From: DASQPR01 sp963836785
Lineage (GTDB): Bacteria; Actinomycetota; Actinomycetes; Mycobacteriales; Micromonosporaceae
Assembly: GCA_963836785.1 (NCBI GenBank)
Contig: CAWIKW010000009.1
Coordinates: 62,001-126,000, forward strand
Reading direction: 5' to 3'
DNA length: 64,000 nt
The translations under genes and the position numbers were made by a program. Positions 1 to 7,701 of the stretch are shown piece after piece. The notes below the pieces were generated by a model. It did not search any database and had not been told where the DNA came from. It was given only the letters and a program-made list of their open reading frames with translations. Position 1 is the stretch's first letter. Each line of letters starts with the position of its first letter.

Positions 1-235
1 CAACGTGCGCGAAGAGATCACGTACCGCCGCTTCGTCGGTGACATCGACCGCGACGAACTCGCCGCCGACCTCGGCGGCCGCCGCCGCTCCCGCCTCCGC
101 CGACACATCGACCACGACGACCGTCGCACCCTCGTCGCGAAACCGTCGTGCGGTGGCCAGGCCGATCCCGCTCGCACCGCCGGTGATCACCGCGACACGC
201 CCCTCGAGACGCACAGCTTGCAGACGTTCCGTCAC
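1..235 (-). CDS. SDR-family NAD(P)-dependent oxidoreductase, N-terminal part
   Basis: Only the first 78 codons are inside the window; the gene runs off the left edge. The Rossmann dinucleotide-binding motif TGGASGIG lies at residues 18-25, followed by an acidic residue after the second strand (VVVVDVS), which suggests NAD preference. The start is GTG at 235 with a GGAG about 7 nt upstream, only 15 bp after the aldehyde dehydrogenase stop, so it is the last visible gene of the same operon. An SDR also follows aldC in the comparable mycobacterial cluster (Rv2857c, recalled). The substrate cannot be deduced from the visible part. Confidence 0.85.
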   Translation of the reverse strand, partial: MTERLQAVRLEGRVAVITGGASGIGLATARRFRDEGATVVVVDVSAEAGAAAAAEVGGEFVAVDVTDEAAVRDLFAHV

Positions 236-250
236 GTTGTCTCCACACCC

Positions 251-1600
251 TCAGTCCGTCGCGATGAACACATTTTTCACGTCGGTGAACGCGAGCAGCG
301 CGTCCGGACCGAGTTCCCGGCCGAGACCGGACTGTTTCATGCCGCCGAACGGCGTCCAGTAGCGCACCGACGAGTGCGAGTTGACGCTCAACGTGCCCGT
401 CTCGACGCCCCGCGCGACGCGCAAGGCGCGCCCGACGTCGCGGGTCCACAACGAGCCGGACAGGCCGTATTCCGTGTCGTTGGCGAGCCGGATCGCCTCC
501 TGCTCGTCGCGGAACGGAAGCACCGACACCACCGGGCCGAAGATCTCCTCCCGCCAGTGGCGTTCGTCGGCCGACTCGGTGGCCAGAACCGTTGGTGCGA
601 ACCAGAAACCCTCGCCCGCCGGGCACGAGCCCCGAAACGCCACGTGCGCGCCGTCGACGTAGCCGGAGACGACCTCGCGCTGCGCCGCGGTAATGAGCGG
701 ACCCATCTGCGCCGTCTCCAGCGTCGGATCTTCACATCGGTACGCCGCGACCGCCGGTTCGAGCAACGCCATGAACTTCTCGTACGCGGACGCCTCGACC
801 AGAATCCGCGAACGCGCGCAACAATCCTGACCGGCGTTGTCGAATACGCCGCCAGGCGCGGCCGCGGCCGCCTTCTCCAGATCCGCGTCGGCGAACACGA
901 TGTTGGCCGACTTGCCGCCGAGTTCGAGCGTCACGCGCTTCACCTGATCGGCGCAGCCGGCCATGATCTGTTTGCCGACCTCGGTGGAGCCGGTGAAGCA
1001 CACCTTGCGTACGGCCGGGTGCGTGACGAGCCGTTGCCCGACCACCGATCCCTTCCCCGGCAACACGGTGAAGACGTGTTCGGGCAGCCCGGCCTCGAGC
1101 GCGAGTTCGGCTAGGCGCATCGCGGTCAGCGGAGTCACCTCGGCCGGCTTCAGCACGACGGTGTTGCCGGCCGCGAGTGCGGGTCCGAATCCCCAGCCGG
1201 CGATCGGCATCGGAAAGTTCCACGGCACGATGACGCCGACGACGCCGAGCGGTTCGTGGAACGTCATGTCGATCCCGCCCGGCACCGGGATCTGCTTGCC
1301 GTGCAGGCGTTCCGGTGCACCGGCGAAGAAGTCGAGCACGTCGCGTACGTTTCCCGCCTCCCATCGCGCGTTGCCGATGGTGTGCCCGGAATTCGCGACC
1401 TCGAGTGCCGCGAGCTCCTCGATGTGCGCGTCCACGACAGCCGCGAAGCGACGCAGGAGGCGCGCTCGATCACCGGGCGAGACCCGACGCCAACCATCGA
1501 ACGCCCCCCTCGAACGCTCGATGGCCGCGTCGGTCTCGTCCAGCGAGGTCGGCTCGACCATCCGGAGTGCCGCTCCGGTGGCCGGATTGATCAGCTGCAT
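251..1600 (-). CDS. NAD(P)-dependent aldehyde dehydrogenase (AldC/PuuC-like)
   Basis: 449 residues covering the full ALDH fold. The nucleotide-binding stretch PWNFP lies near residues 126-130, FTGSTEVGK at 202-210, the general-base Glu226 in TLELGGK and the catalytic Cys260 in FDNAGQDC. It oxidises an aldehyde to the acid; next to a gamma-glutamyl ligase-like GlnA, a gamma-glutamyl-aminobutyraldehyde or similar amino-aldehyde is the likely substrate, which is inference from context. No in-frame start exists upstream of ATG 1600. Its Shine-Dalgarno is weak, so translation may depend on upstream genes. The 162 bp between this gene and the GlnA-like gene hold no open frame that looks coding. Confidence 0.9.
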   Translation of the reverse strand: MQLINPATGAALRMVEPTSLDETDAAIERSRGAFDGWRRVSPGDRARLLRRFAAVVDAHIEELAALEVANSGHTIGNARWEAGNVRDVLDFFAGAPERLHGKQIPVPGGIDMTFHEPLGVVGVIVPWNFPMPIAGWGFGPALAAGNTVVLKPAEVTPLTAMRLAELALEAGLPEHVFTVLPGKGSVVGQRLVTHPAVRKVCFTGSTEVGKQIMAGCADQVKRVTLELGGKSANIVFADADLEKAAAAAPGGVFDNAGQDCCARSRILVEASAYEKFMALLEPAVAAYRCEDPTLETAQMGPLITAAQREVVSGYVDGAHVAFRGSCPAGEGFWFAPTVLATESADERHWREEIFGPVVSVLPFRDEQEAIRLANDTEYGLSGSLWTRDVGRALRVARGVETGTLSVNSHSSVRYWTPFGGMKQSGLGRELGPDALLAFTDVKNVFIATD

Positions 1601-1762
1601 CCCGGCCGCCCGGTCGGTCGTCCGCCACCGACCACTTCGTCGTGACCACTCATCCCGATGCCTCCCCAGGACCCGTTCCCCCCACCGCCCGGCCGCCCCA
1701 CCTGCGGCCGGTCGCTTATGCCCCCGTACGATCCGCGGCGCAACGCTTGCACGTCGCCGCGG

Positions 1763-3145
1763 TCACAGCCGTTCGAAGCCACGCATGAGCTCCCAGTCCG
1801 TGACCGCGGCGTCGAACGCGGCCAACTCGACGCGCGCGTTGTTGGCATAGTGCGCCACGACCTCGTCCCCGAATGCGGCCACCGCGATCGGGGACGACTC
1901 CCACGCGCCGAGGGCCTCCCGCAGCGTCGGCGGCATCCGGAGCCCCTCGGTGTCGCCGTACGCGTTGCCGGGATACTCCGGCTCCAGCCTCAGATCGTGT
2001 TCGATTCCGTAGAGCGCCGCGGCCACCATGCCGGCGATCGCCAGGTACGGGTTCACATCGCCGCCGGGCGTACGGTTTTCCACCCGTACGGATTCCGCCG
2101 AGTGCCCGACCATCCGGAGAGCACACGTGCGGTTGTCGCGACCCCAGCGCAGGGCGATCGGTGCGAACGACCCGGGTTGATACCGCTTGTACGAGTTCAC
2201 GTTCGGCGCGTAGAGCAGGCTGAAGTCGCGCATGCTCGCGAGCATGCCGGCGAGCACCGACTCACCGAGGCGCGACAGGTGCGCCGGCCCGTCGCCGGCC
2301 ATCGCCCGACCGCCATCGCGATCGCGCAGCGAAAAGTGGATGTGGCAGGAGTTGCCCTCGCGCTGGTTCGGCTTGGCCATGAAGGTCAACGCCATGCCCT
2401 CTTGCGCGGCGATCTCCTTGGCGCCGTTCTTGTAGATGACGTGTTGGTCGGCGCACGCGAGGGCCTCGTCGTAGCGGAACGCGATCTCGTGTTGGCCGAG
2501 ATTGCATTCGCCCTTTGCGCTCTCCGGGGTGAGCCCGGCGCCGGCCATCCCGTTGCGGATGCGGCGCAGCAACGGTTCTACGCGCGCCGTGCCGAGCAGC
2601 GAGTAGTCGACGTTGTACTGGTTCGCCGGTGTGAGGTCGCGGTAGCCGCGTTGCCAGGCCGCCTCGTACGTGTCGCGGTAGACGATGAATTCGAGCTCGG
2701 TGCCGGTGAACGCCGCGAGTCCGTGCTCGGCCAGCCGGTCCAGCTGCCGGCGCAGGATCTGCCGCGGCGAGGCCACCACGTCGGTGCCGTCGAGCCACGC
2801 CACGTCGGCGAGGACCATCGCGGTGCCCGGCTGCCACGGCACGAGATGCAACGTCGCGAGGTCGGGTCGCATCGCGAGGTCCCCGTACCCCGACGACCAG
2901 GACGACATCGCATATCCGTCCACGGTGTTCATGTCGACGTCGACCGCGAGGAGGTAGTTGCAGCCCTCCGTGCCGTTAGCCAACACCTCGTTGAGGAAGA
3001 ACGGCGCGTGGAATCGCTTGCCCTGTAGCCGTCCCTGCATGTCGGTGATCGCAACGACGACGGTGTCGATCGTGCCGTCCTCGACCCGCAGGCGGAGGTC
3101 GGCGACGCTCAGGCTCGGCTCCCGACGCTGGCCCGTCGCACCCAT
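1763..3145 (-). CDS. Glutamine synthetase-like ligase (GlnA4 / gamma-glutamylpolyamine synthetase type)
   Basis: 460 residues from ATG 3145. It has the beta-grasp N-terminus and a GS catalytic domain: TELEFIVY is the first metal-binding Glu motif, KGECNLGQHEI the second, and the ATP/metal segment contains CHIHFS. The C-terminal NRTPGGDVNPYLA segment is typical of non-housekeeping GS paralogues, and the adenylylation-site Tyr of GlnA1 is not evident. The family ligates glutamate to an amine (polyamine, ethanolamine or similar) at ATP cost; the exact amine cannot be read from the sequence. A GTG at 3157 is in frame, but it sits inside the Shine-Dalgarno, so ATG 3145 is preferred. It is flanked by a permease, a FadR-type regulator and an ALDH. 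Confidence 0.85.
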   Translation of the reverse strand: MGATGQRREPSLSVADLRLRVEDGTIDTVVVAITDMQGRLQGKRFHAPFFLNEVLANGTEGCNYLLAVDVDMNTVDGYAMSSWSSGYGDLAMRPDLATLHLVPWQPGTAMVLADVAWLDGTDVVASPRQILRRQLDRLAEHGLAAFTGTELEFIVYRDTYEAAWQRGYRDLTPANQYNVDYSLLGTARVEPLLRRIRNGMAGAGLTPESAKGECNLGQHEIAFRYDEALACADQHVIYKNGAKEIAAQEGMALTFMAKPNQREGNSCHIHFSLRDRDGGRAMAGDGPAHLSRLGESVLAGMLASMRDFSLLYAPNVNSYKRYQPGSFAPIALRWGRDNRTCALRMVGHSAESVRVENRTPGGDVNPYLAIAGMVAAALYGIEHDLRLEPEYPGNAYGDTEGLRMPPTLREALGAWESSPIAVAAFGDEVVAHYANNARVELAAFDAAVTDWELMRGFERL

Positions 3146-3151
3146 CGGATC

Positions 3152-3161
3152 GATCACCTCC
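3152..3161 (-). promoter_or_regulatory. Near-perfect Shine-Dalgarno that decides the GlnA-like start
   Basis: The minus strand reads GGAGGTGATC, fully complementary to the 16S rRNA anti-Shine-Dalgarno tail. It begins 16 nt before ATG 3145 and overlaps the upstream in-frame GTG at 3157, which therefore cannot be the initiator if this site is used. Confidence 0.7.
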
Positions 3162-3196
3162 GCACCTGGCGGGCCGGCCGCGCCGGCGTGCCTTAA

Positions 3197-3225
3197 GGTC
3201 TACTACCGAACCATTACGCCGTCAA
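3197..3225 (-). promoter_or_regulatory. Candidate promoter before the GlnA-like gene
   Basis: The minus strand carries TTGACG (3225-3220), a 17-nt spacer and TAGACC (3202-3197). The -35 matches five of six consensus bases and the -10 is modest. Position about 50 nt before the start codon would let the ligase, ALDH and SDR be transcribed independently of the permease. Confidence 0.4.
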
Positions 3226-3282
3226 TCCGATCACCGGCTGAACTCGCGCCGGGATGACGCGCGTCACCGTCCGATGGGACGG

Positions 3283-4092
3283 TCACGCAAGCAGACCGAG
3301 CAACAGCTCAGCCGTGCCGTCGCAATGCTCCTCCATCGCCGTTCGCGCCGCTCTGGAGTCACCCACGAGGATGGCTTCCACGATCCGACGGTGCTGGGCG
3401 TCGGAGTGGGCCAGGTTCCGTTCGATCACCGGGATCAAGCGCAAGCAGCCGGTCGATCGTCACCTGGACGTCCGCGACCGCCGCCGCGAGCGATGGCGAC
3501 CCACTGACTGACGCGATCGCTAGGTGCAGCCGGGAGTCGGCGACGCGGCGGTCGGCCGCGTTGTGGTCACCCGCCGCGGCCAGGCACGCCGACAGGTGGG
3601 CGCGCTCGCCCGCGGCGAGGGTACGGGTGGCCGCCAGCCCCGCGGCGCCCGGCTCGACGACACGGCGGAAGTCGAGGACGTCGTGCAACTGGTCGCCCAT
3701 TTCGCGAGCGAGCGCAGCGGCCTCGTCCGGGCCGGCGGCTGGTCGAAGCGCGTCGCGATAGACGACGAACGTTCCACCGGCCCGGCCCCGGCGTGTCTCG
3801 AGATAGCCGGCGTCGCGCAGCGCCGCGATCGCTTCGCGCAACGTCACCCGACTGACGGCAAGCCGCTCGGCCAACTCGCGTTCGGGTGGGAGCTGATCGC
3901 CGGCCGCCACCATGCCCAGCCGGATCGCCTGGGCGAGGCGAGCGACCGTGATCTCGAACGCGTTGCCACCGCGCACCGGACGCCAGACGGCCTCCGCCCC
4001 GGCGCCGGACGGTACGGTCGGCTGGCGATGGCGACGTTGGGTCTCGCCTCGCTGTCCGCTCGCTCGACGCTCACCGTCGCTGGCTCACCCAT
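3283..4092 (-). pseudogene. FadR/GntR-family (FCD) transcriptional regulator, frameshifted
   Basis: The winged-helix domain (LPPERELAERLAVSRVTLRE) and most of the all-alpha FCD effector domain are clear. The frame then breaks at about 3436: an extra base after codons for RLLAL moves translation off frame. Skipping it restores IPVIERNLAHSDAQHRRIVE through to a TGA at 3283. A second break seems to lie near 3974: the best Shine-Dalgarno (GAGGAG, 7 nt) precedes ATG 4092, whose 40 codons reach PSGVR in a different frame from RGGNAFEITV. If translation starts at GTG 3976 instead, only the C-terminal break matters. Intact, it would be about 270 residues (230 from the GTG) and would control the surrounding catabolic genes. 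It could be a real pseudogene or sequence error. Confidence 0.75.
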
Positions 4093-4123
4093 GCCCGCAC
4101 TCCTCGGCCGTCACCTCGACCCT

Positions 4124-4160
4124 ATGCCGGGCGGACGCGAGAGCCGCGCCCGCCCGGCAT
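4124..4160 (-). terminator. Perfect 11-bp inverted repeat between permease and regulator
   Basis: ATGCCGGGCGG (4124-4134) and CCGCCCGGCAT (4150-4160) are exact reverse complements around a 15-nt loop, starting 17 nt after the permease stop. No T-run follows on the minus strand, so it may be a weak terminator or an mRNA-stabilising hairpin that separates permease from regulator expression. Confidence 0.5.
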
Positions 4161-4177
4161 CGTTCGTGCGGTCGGTG

Positions 4178-5809
4178 TTACATCGTCGGGTCGTCGCCGT
4201 CCGACGCGTCCGTGGTCGTCCCGGCCGCGGCCAGGTCGGCCGGACGGGCAGCGGATTCGCGTGGCACCGGCACGCCGGTCGCATCGGCGAGCACGCCACC
4301 GTCGATGTTCTGGCGTGGACCGGTGAACCAGTTCTTGGCCGACAACGCCCACCAGAGCCACGCTCCGCCGAGCACGACCGCCACGGCCACGATCGTGTAG
4401 TTGAAGTTCGAACCCGTGATCGGGTACGCCGTCGGCAGGATGAACAAGATGCAGATGATGCCGACCCAGACGACCGCGGTCCAGCCGATCGGCTTGCTCC
4501 ACCGGCCGAGGTTCCAGGGTCCGACCCGGAACTCCTTGTCCCGCAAACGGAGATAGACCGGGATCACGTAGGCGACGTACAGACCGATGACGGCGATCGC
4601 CGTCGTCGCCAGATAAGCCACGATGCTGTGTAGCGCTGGCAGGACGAGGATCGTCGAGCAGACCACGCAGAGCCAGATCGAGTTCGTCGGCGTACCGGTC
4701 CGCGGGTTGACCTGGCTCCACCAGCGCGAGCCGGGCAGCGCGCCGTCCCGGCTGAACGCGAACGCCATGCGTGAGTTCGCGGTCACCGATGCCATGCCGC
4801 AGAAGAACTGCGCAAGCACGCAGATGAACAGCAAGAATTCGCCGGTGTGCCGGCCGGCCGCATCGATGAAGATCTGCGCCGGCGGGAACGCGGCGTTCAG
4901 CTCGCCCGTGTAATCCTGGATCGCCCACGTCACGGCGAAGAGCAGGAAGAATCCGGCGACGACCGACACCACCACCGACATCACGATGCCCTGCGGTGCC
5001 TTGCGAGCCGCGTCGTGTGTCTCCTCGGACAGGTGCGCACTCGCGTCGTACCCCGTGTACGTGTACTGCGCCATCAGGAGTCCGATGAGGAATGCATAGA
5101 TCGCGGCGCCGGCGCCGTGCAGGCCGGTGCTGTTGAACGTGCCGGTGAACACCTGACCGAGCGGGTAGTGGTGGTCCGGGACGATCCAGAGGATCGCGAG
5201 GATGACGACGACACCGGCGATGTGCCACCACACGCTGATGTCGGACAGGAGCTTCACGAGGTTCACGCCGAACGTGTTCAGCAACCCGTGCAGCGCGATG
5301 ATGCAGACGAAGACGATGAATGTGTTCAGCAGGGTGTACTTCAGGCCGAAAACCAGCCCGAAGAACGTCGTCGTCGTCCAGGCGGCGCCGTAGTCGATAG
5401 CAGCGGTGACCGCGACCTGGCCGAGGAAGTTGAACCAGCCGGCGAACCAAGCCCATCGCGCCTTGTTCTTCGTCGCGACGGCGTACGCCCACCAGTAGAG
5501 GCCACCAGCGGTCGGGTAGACCGAGCAGACCTCGCCCATCGCGAGCGCGACCAGAGTGACGAGCCCACCGACGATCAACCAGCCGATCGTGATGGCGAAC
5601 GGACCGCCGTTGTGCATCGCGATGCCGTACGACGTGATGCAGCCGGCCAGGATTGAGATGATCGAGAAGGACACCGCGAAGTTCGAGAAGCCGGACAGCC
5701 GGCGGTGAAGCTCCTGCTTGTAACCGAGTTCCGCCAGACGTGCCTCGTCGTTGAGAAGGGCCGTCGACGCGACGGGTGAAGCGGACGTTCCGAATGTGGG
5801 ATCGCTCAT
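4178..5809 (-). CDS. APC-superfamily amino acid/polyamine permease
   Basis: 543 residues with about 12 hydrophobic segments, beginning with FAVSFSIISILAGCITSYG after a 50-residue cytoplasmic N-terminus containing ELGYKQELHRRLSGFSNFA, a signature of the GABA/amino-acid branch of the APC superfamily. It should import an amine or amino acid through the inner membrane for the downstream GlnA-like ligase and ALDH. Start ATG 5809 is chosen because GGAG lies 6 nt upstream; in-frame codons further upstream are non-conserved-looking and include the predicted promoter and hairpin. First gene of the operon. Confidence 0.9.
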   Translation of the reverse strand: MSDPTFGTSASPVASTALLNDEARLAELGYKQELHRRLSGFSNFAVSFSIISILAGCITSYGIAMHNGGPFAITIGWLIVGGLVTLVALAMGEVCSVYPTAGGLYWWAYAVATKNKARWAWFAGWFNFLGQVAVTAAIDYGAAWTTTTFFGLVFGLKYTLLNTFIVFVCIIALHGLLNTFGVNLVKLLSDISVWWHIAGVVVILAILWIVPDHHYPLGQVFTGTFNSTGLHGAGAAIYAFLIGLLMAQYTYTGYDASAHLSEETHDAARKAPQGIVMSVVVSVVAGFFLLFAVTWAIQDYTGELNAAFPPAQIFIDAAGRHTGEFLLFICVLAQFFCGMASVTANSRMAFAFSRDGALPGSRWWSQVNPRTGTPTNSIWLCVVCSTILVLPALHSIVAYLATTAIAVIGLYVAYVIPVYLRLRDKEFRVGPWNLGRWSKPIGWTAVVWVGIICILFILPTAYPITGSNFNYTIVAVAVVLGGAWLWWALSAKNWFTGPRQNIDGGVLADATGVPVPRESAARPADLAAAGTTTDASDGDDPTM

Positions 5810-5840
5810 CGTTGACTCCAGACGCCGAATCCAGTGATCA

Positions 5841-5866
5841 CGGCACCTGTCGGGATACAGGTGCCG
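5841..5866 (-). promoter_or_regulatory. 10-bp perfect hairpin in the permease leader
   Basis: CGGCACCTGT and ACAGGTGCCG flank a 6-nt loop, 31 nt upstream of the permease ATG and downstream of the candidate promoter. It lies in the untranslated leader, so it may be an operator for the local FadR-type regulator or an RNA attenuator. There is no T-run for a classical terminator. Confidence 0.55.
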
Positions 5867-5913
5867 CGGAGAGATAGCGCTCGCAGATGAAGTGCCCGTG
5901 GAGTTGGTACGCG

Positions 5914-5968
5914 TGTGACCGATGTCACCTGTGAGGCTGATGATCGACCGGCGCGATATGCCTGTCAA
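5914..5968 (-). promoter_or_regulatory. Candidate permease-operon promoter with a CRP-like site
   Basis: The minus strand has TTGACA (5968-5963), a 17-nt spacer and GATCAT (5945-5940), a perfect -35 with a weak -10. Just downstream, at 5914-5929, lies TGTGA-N6-TCACC, one base off the CRP/GlxR-type palindrome TGTGA-N6-TCACA. Its place at the expected transcription start suggests repression, or cAMP-linked control, of the operon. Confidence 0.45.
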
Positions 5969-6053
5969 TGAGCCGTGGGCGTAAATCCCTCAGAAATAGA
6001 CCATTAGTTGATATGCGGACGGGCCAGCGTCCGTACGTTGCGCCCGCGACTGG

Positions 6054-6089
6054 AGAACAGGACGGGCGCGTCAGAACAGGACGGTCGCG
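6054..6089. repeat. Tandem duplication across the GNAT stop codon (19-bp period)
   Basis: Two 17-bp blocks (6054-6070 and 6073-6089) differ at one base. The right-hand copy is the last five codons of the GNAT gene with its stop; the left-hand copy lies just beyond the stop. Confidence 0.7.
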
Positions 6090-6910
6090 AACGTGCCGAC
6101 CTCGCGGAAACCGGTCCGCGCGTACGCCCGGCGGGCCGGTTCGTTGAAGTCGTTGACGTACAAGCTGACCGTGGGAGCCACCCGGCGCAGCGCGTCGCGG
6201 ACGACGGCGGCCATGCCGGTCACCGCCAGGCCCCGCCCGCGGTAGGCCGGATCGACCCAGACGCCCTGCACCTGAGCGGTGTGCTTGGTGACGACGGCGA
6301 GCTCGGCCTTGAACACGACGCGGCCGTCGATGAAGCGCGCGTACGCCCGCCGCGCATGTACGAGATCGGCGATCCGTTGGCGGTAACGGTGTTCACCCCG
6401 GTCGGCCAACGGCGAAACGCCGACCTCCTCGGTATACATCGCGACCGCGGCCGGGAAGAGCGCGTTGATTTCGTCCGGCCGGACCAGTCGTACGGCCGGA
6501 TCGGCCTGAACCGCCGGCGGTGCGTCCACGGCCAGCAGTGGCTGGCATGGGCGCACCTCGCGGGCACTCCCCCACACCGGAGCGATGCGATCCCAGAAGC
6601 CGAGGACAGCATCGGCCGGTCCGACGATGGACGAACATTGCCGCGGATTGACGGCGGCGAGATCGGCGAATGCGATGACGGCCGGCGGCGTCGCCTCGAC
6701 CGGGATCACGTTCGCGCCCAGCCAGCACACGGACTCCAGCTGCCGACGCGGACCGTAGCCGAAGACCCGAGCTTCGGCCCGCCACCACTCCAGGCCGTGC
6801 GCGGCCACCTGTTCAGCCACCGGTGCCGCCGCAAAGGGCGCACGATCGAGGACGCGTTCCACCGCGGCACGCTCGGCGTCCCCGAGCAGCCGTACGTCCG
6901 CCGTCAACAC
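6071..6910 (-). CDS. GNAT acetyltransferase with N-terminal DUF4081-like domain (Rv2867c-like)
   Basis: 279 residues. The C-terminal half has the GNAT acetyl-CoA site (VDPAYRGRGLAVTGMAAV, near residues 218-235) and the final strand with ARRAYARTGFREVG. The N-terminal half is a separate domain resembling the DUF4081 extension of the acetyltransferase that sits downstream of ispG in mycobacteria. Substrate unknown. Start GTG 6910 has no visible Shine-Dalgarno and faces the PadR promoter divergently. A homologue beside ispG in M. tuberculosis supports conserved linkage, although here about 4 kb of other genes intervene. Confidence 0.85.
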   Translation of the reverse strand: MLTADVRLLGDAERAAVERVLDRAPFAAAPVAEQVAAHGLEWWRAEARVFGYGPRRQLESVCWLGANVIPVEATPPAVIAFADLAAVNPRQCSSIVGPADAVLGFWDRIAPVWGSAREVRPCQPLLAVDAPPAVQADPAVRLVRPDEINALFPAAVAMYTEEVGVSPLADRGEHRYRQRIADLVHARRAYARFIDGRVVFKAELAVVTKHTAQVQGVWVDPAYRGRGLAVTGMAAVVRDALRRVAPTVSLYVNDFNEPARRAYARTGFREVGTFATVLF

Positions 6911-6983
6911 ACGTCAAGCGTGCCAGAACCGGAGCGCGGACGCAGCATCCAGTGTGGCGCTCGTCTCACGTTCTGAGGGCGGC

Positions 6984-7012
6984 TTGTGCTCGATAGCTTA
7001 CCGATATATCGT
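6984..7012 (+). promoter_or_regulatory. padR promoter overlapping a CGATATATCG palindrome
   Basis: TTGTGC (6984-6989), 17-nt spacer, TATCGT (7007-7012). The perfect 10-bp palindrome CGATATATCG (7002-7011) covers the -10 element, a position from which PadR-type proteins classically repress their own genes. That it is the operator for the downstream PadR protein is inference. Confidence 0.5.
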
Positions 7013-7048
7013 CGACACATCCAAGAACAGTCCGTAGGAGGAATGATC

Positions 7049-7693
7049 ATGAATTACCACCATCACGAGCACCACGAACACGAGCACGGCCACGAGGCAC
7101 GCGAGCGCGGTCGGCGCATGCGCCGCGGCGGCGGCTTCGGCCCACCGTTTCCCGGCTTCGGTCCGGGCGGTCCCGGTGGTCCCGGCTTTGGGCCTGGCGG
7201 TCCGGGCTTCGGCCCCGCATTCGGTCCGCGCCATCACGGGCGTGGCGGTCGAGGCGGTCGGCGGGGCAACGTCCGCGCCGCGATCCTCGCGCTGCTCACC
7301 GAACGACCCATGCACGGATACGAAATGATCCAGGAGCTCGATCAGCGCACCGGCGGTGTCTGGCGACCGAGCCCCGGTTCGGTCTACCCGACGCTGCAGC
7401 TTCTCGAGGACGAGGGGCTCATCAAGAGCGACGAGGGCGCCGGCCGGAAGGCGTACACACTGACCGAGGCCGGCCAGACCGAAGCTACGGCCGCGGCCGC
7501 GAACGCGCCGTGGGCCGACTTCAGCGCGGAGACAGTGGCCAGCGGCCACGACACCCGCGAGGCGATCGCCGGGATCGCGATGGCACTGCGCCAGATCGGA
7601 TACGAGCGCGACCAGGAGCGGTGGAACCGCGCGGTCGAGGTGCTCAATGACACCAAGCGCAAGCTGTACGCCATCCTGGCCGATGCCGAGTAG
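7049..7693 (+). CDS. PadR-family transcriptional regulator with His- and Gly-rich N-terminus
   Basis: 214 residues. Residues 1-80 are unusual: a cluster of His and Glu (HHHEHHEHEHGHE) and then a Gly/Phe/Pro-rich stretch. A classical PadR winged helix follows (AAILALLTERPMHGYEMIQEL, then GSVYPTLQLLEDEGLI) with a C-terminal helical dimerisation segment. AGGAGG at 7036-7041 is too close to the ATG at 7043 and ideal (7 nt) for ATG 7049. The His-rich tail could bind Ni, Zn, Cu or Co, making this a candidate metal sensor; that is inference. No obvious efflux pump or other target is adjacent. It ends 8 nt from the convergent zinc-ribbon gene. Confidence 0.9.
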   Translation: MNYHHHEHHEHEHGHEARERGRRMRRGGGFGPPFPGFGPGGPGGPGFGPGGPGFGPAFGPRHHGRGGRGGRRGNVRAAILALLTERPMHGYEMIQELDQRTGGVWRPSPGSVYPTLQLLEDEGLIKSDEGAGRKAYTLTEAGQTEATAAAANAPWADFSAETVASGHDTREAIAGIAMALRQIGYERDQERWNRAVEVLNDTKRKLYAILADAE

Positions 7694-7701
7694 GGCGGTC
7701 G

